64,000 bases of DNA from Paludibacteraceae bacterium. GTDB lineage: Bacteria > Bacteroidota > Bacteroidia > Bacteroidales > Paludibacteraceae. The notes below the pieces were generated by a model that searched no databases, was not told where the DNA came from, and was given only the letters and a program-made list of their open reading frames with translations. The translations under genes were made by a program, and so were the position numbers. Of the stretch, positions 62,191-64,000 are shown piece after piece; position 1 is the first letter of the stretch; each line of letters opens with the position of its first letter. The stretch is from positions 1 through 64,000 of the forward strand of contig JAKSMY010000003.1 of assembly GCA_024400275.1 (NCBI GenBank). Reading direction: 5' to 3'.

Positions 62191-62878
62191 AGGGGAAATT
62201 ATCGGTTTTGACAAACCCTACCGTTGGACTTCATTTGATGTTGTCGGTAAAACGAGATGGCTCTTGTGCCATAAGTTAGGGCGAAAAAAGCTCAAGGTTG
62301 GTCATTCCGGAACATTAGACCCGCTGGCTACCGGTGTCGTGGTGGTGTGTACAGGCAAAAAAACCAAACAGATAGACCAACTGCAGCAGCATGACAAGGA
62401 ATATATTGCCACTCTGCAATTAGGTGCCACAACGCCCAGTTACGACCTGGAAAAAGCGATAGACCAAACATACCCGACCTCTCACATCACGCGCACGCTG
62501 ATTGACCAGGTAATACCTACGTTCCTGGGGGAACAATGGCAGATACCGCCCGCTTTTTCAGCGGTAAAAGTAGAGGGGAAGAGAGCCTATGAATTGGCAC
62601 GAAAGGGAGAGCAGATAGAACTGAAACCCAAACTGTTGACCATTGACGAGATTGAAGTGCTGCGTTTTGACGAACAGACTATGCAACTTCAGATACGTGT
62701 GGTGTGTTCCAAGGGAACTTATATTCGTGCTTTAGCCCGAGACATCGGGGAACGTCTAAAAAGTGGAGCCCATTTAATTGCACTCAGAAGGACACGGGTG
62801 GGAGACATTAAAGTGGAAGATTGTATAAGTTTTGAACAATTCCAAACCTTATTGGACAAAGAAGAACAGATAATTTGA
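62177..62878 (+). CDS. truB: tRNA pseudouridine-55 synthase TruB
   Basis: 233 residues from ATG 62177, overlapping uppP by 14 bases; TTG 62165 is rejected. It opens with the Bacteroidetes-type GEIIGFDKPYRWTSFDVV and has the catalytic Asp in VGHSGTLDPLATGVVVV. YIATLQLGATTPSYD and CSKGTYIRALARDIG complete the fold. The C-terminal PUA domain is absent, as in many short TruB proteins. Confidence 0.96.
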   Translation: MDFVEGEIIGFDKPYRWTSFDVVGKTRWLLCHKLGRKKLKVGHSGTLDPLATGVVVVCTGKKTKQIDQLQQHDKEYIATLQLGATTPSYDLEKAIDQTYPTSHITRTLIDQVIPTFLGEQWQIPPAFSAVKVEGKRAYELARKGEQIELKPKLLTIDEIEVLRFDEQTMQLQIRVVCSKGTYIRALARDIGERLKSGAHLIALRRTRVGDIKVEDCISFEQFQTLLDKEEQII

Positions 62879-62890
62879 TTAGATTATAAT

Positions 62891-64000
62891 ATGAATCATT
62901 TTGACCAGTACAACATGAAACTCAGTCAGTTCAAATTCCGTTTGCCGGACGAACAGATTGCACAGTTTCCTAATCCTTATCGCGATGAAGCGCGAATGTT
63001 GGTTCTGCACCGTAAAAGCGGCGAAATAGAGCATAAACAAGTCAAAGACACCATCTCCTATTTCGGAGAGGGTGATGTTTTTGTCTTTAATGATACCAAA
63101 GTTTTTCCTGCCCGGCTATATGCCAAAAAGGAGAAAACGATGGCAAATATCGAAATCTTCCTATTGCGCGAACTGAACCATGATTTGCGTTTTTGGGATG
63201 TACTGGTAGATCCTGCCCGAAAGATTCGTATCGGCAATAAACTTTTCTTGGACGAAGACACAACAATCGTTGCCGAGGTGATAGACAACACCACTTCCCG
63301 GGGACGTACTTTGCGTTTTTTGACGGACTATGACAATTCGGAATTCAAACAGTATCTGTATAGTTTAGGCAACATGCCTTTGCCCAAATATATCCGCCGT
63401 CCGATGGACGAAGAGACCCGACAGGCGTTTGAGGAGGCTTTTCCCGATACAACGGAGAAAGAACTGGACGAGGAACGTTACCAAACTATTTTCGCCAACA
63501 AAATAGGGGCTGTGGCTGCTCCTGCCGCTTGTCTGCATTTTTCCAAACATCTGATGAAACGGCTTGAGATTTCCGGAGTTGAACCGCAGTTTGTAACGTC
63601 TCATGTGGCATTAGGCAATTTCAAACCCATTGATGTGGAAGACTTGACTAAACATAAAATTGAGTCGGAACAAATATCTATTCCGCAATCGTTGGTAAAA
63701 GCCGTAGATAAAGCGCACGCCAACCAAGCGCGGGTTTGTGCCGTCGGAACGGAAGTGATGCGCGCTTTGGAGCATGTGGTCGGCACCAACGGGAAAATAA
63801 AAGCATACGAAGGTTGGACGAACAAATTTATTTTCCCTCCCTACGACTTTACTGTGGCTAATTCGTTCTTCGTTAATTTCTACTTTCCTGAATCTTCCCA
63901 GATGTTAATGGTGGCGGCTTTTGGCGGATTTGAAAACACCCTGCGTGCTTATCATGAGGCTTTGAAGGAAGGTTATATGTTCGGAGATTACGGAGACGCT
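62891..64000 (+). CDS. queA: S-adenosylmethionine:tRNA ribosyltransferase-isomerase QueA (3' end cut by window)
   Basis: At least 370 codons from ATG 62891; the conserved protein starts at ATG 62915 (MKLSQFKFRLPDEQIAQFPN). It catalyses the SAM-dependent ring closure to epoxyqueuosine in tRNA. Features include VFNDTKVFPARL, NMPLPKYIRRPMDEETRQAFEEAF, YQTIFA and GAVAAPAACLHFS. The frame is open to base 64000 at GDYGDA, normally within a dozen residues of the end. It is 12 bases after truB. Confidence 0.95.
   Translation, partial: MNHFDQYNMKLSQFKFRLPDEQIAQFPNPYRDEARMLVLHRKSGEIEHKQVKDTISYFGEGDVFVFNDTKVFPARLYAKKEKTMANIEIFLLRELNHDLRFWDVLVDPARKIRIGNKLFLDEDTTIVAEVIDNTTSRGRTLRFLTDYDNSEFKQYLYSLGNMPLPKYIRRPMDEETRQAFEEAFPDTTEKELDEERYQTIFANKIGAVAAPAACLHFSKHLMKRLEISGVEPQFVTSHVALGNFKPIDVEDLTKHKIESEQISIPQSLVKAVDKAHANQARVCAVGTEVMRALEHVVGTNGKIKAYEGWTNKFIFPPYDFTVANSFFVNFYFPESSQMLMVAAFGGFENTLRAYHEALKEGYMFGDYGDA

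Overview
The window looks like chromosome from a gut-type member of the phylum Bacteroidota, order Bacteroidales (perhaps Paludibacteraceae-like; this is inference). The reasons are direct. Almost every transcription unit starts at a Bacteroidetes-type promoter (TTTG, about 20 bp, TAnnTTTG) in AT-rich spacers ending in A-rich leaders. A complete porP-gldKLMN type IX secretion (T9SS) cluster is present. Several Bacteroidetes-typical genes occur (EF-G2 paralog, DUF3098, DUF2795-like, GGGtGRT protein). Two secreted proteins carry T9SS-type C-terminal tails.

Layout: 1-2573 (-) is the N-terminal 857 codons of a large multidomain secreted protein. 2729-8021 (+) is an operon of an NtrC-like sigma-54 activator without a helix-turn-helix, recF, a GHL10-type glycosidase and a pectinesterase. 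8134-9849 (+) is an Fe-S-scaffold-like protein plus a GGGtGRT protein. 10279-25462 (-) is a 4946-residue repeat protein and a small tail-anchored partner. 26167-27630 (+) is an AAA/DUF4143 ATPase. 27892-27965 (-) is tRNA-Arg(ACG). 28373-31911 (+) is EF-G2 coupled to a T9SS-tailed subtilase. 31931-34215 (-) is recA and a nucleoside-recognition membrane protein. 34303-35580 (+) is an rRNA methyltransferase that overlaps ssb (35450-35878, -) tail to tail. 35977-40727 (+) holds a secreted phosphoesterase, an FAD protein, tcdA and a GH28 polygalacturonase. 40857-44171 (-) is the tig-clpP-clpX proteostasis operon. 44443-45573 (+) is an ATPase.

45.6-50.7 kb is an accessory, defence-like island: a HigB/HigA toxin-antitoxin pair bounded by 15-bp direct repeats, a DUF262-HNH nuclease with an EcoRI-type adenine methyltransferase (probable restriction-modification), a 350-bp intergenic region with crossing inverted repeats, and a RhuM-PLD fusion. 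Housekeeping resumes with typA (-), then (+) a methyltransferase and a cobalamin adenosyltransferase, a DUF2795-like gene, porP-gldK-gldL-gldM-gldN, and ftsX-DUF3098-uppP-truB-queA running off the right edge.

A second theme is miniature repeats. Several dispersed families (GTCAACT arrays, TCCATCAGCG units, TTCATCATT hairpins, twin-hairpin elements with covarying stems, GGTTTAGCA arrays) sit between genes. Some sit in frame inside genes, including next to the RecF Walker B motif and across the N-terminus of the giant protein, which also has an 11-G tract that could switch it by slippage. The most promising undescribed items are the pseudoknot-like region at 49.5-49.8 kb, the covarying twin-hairpin elements, the in-frame repeat insertions, and the defence-like island. 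No transposase, integrase, CRISPR array or rRNA was seen.
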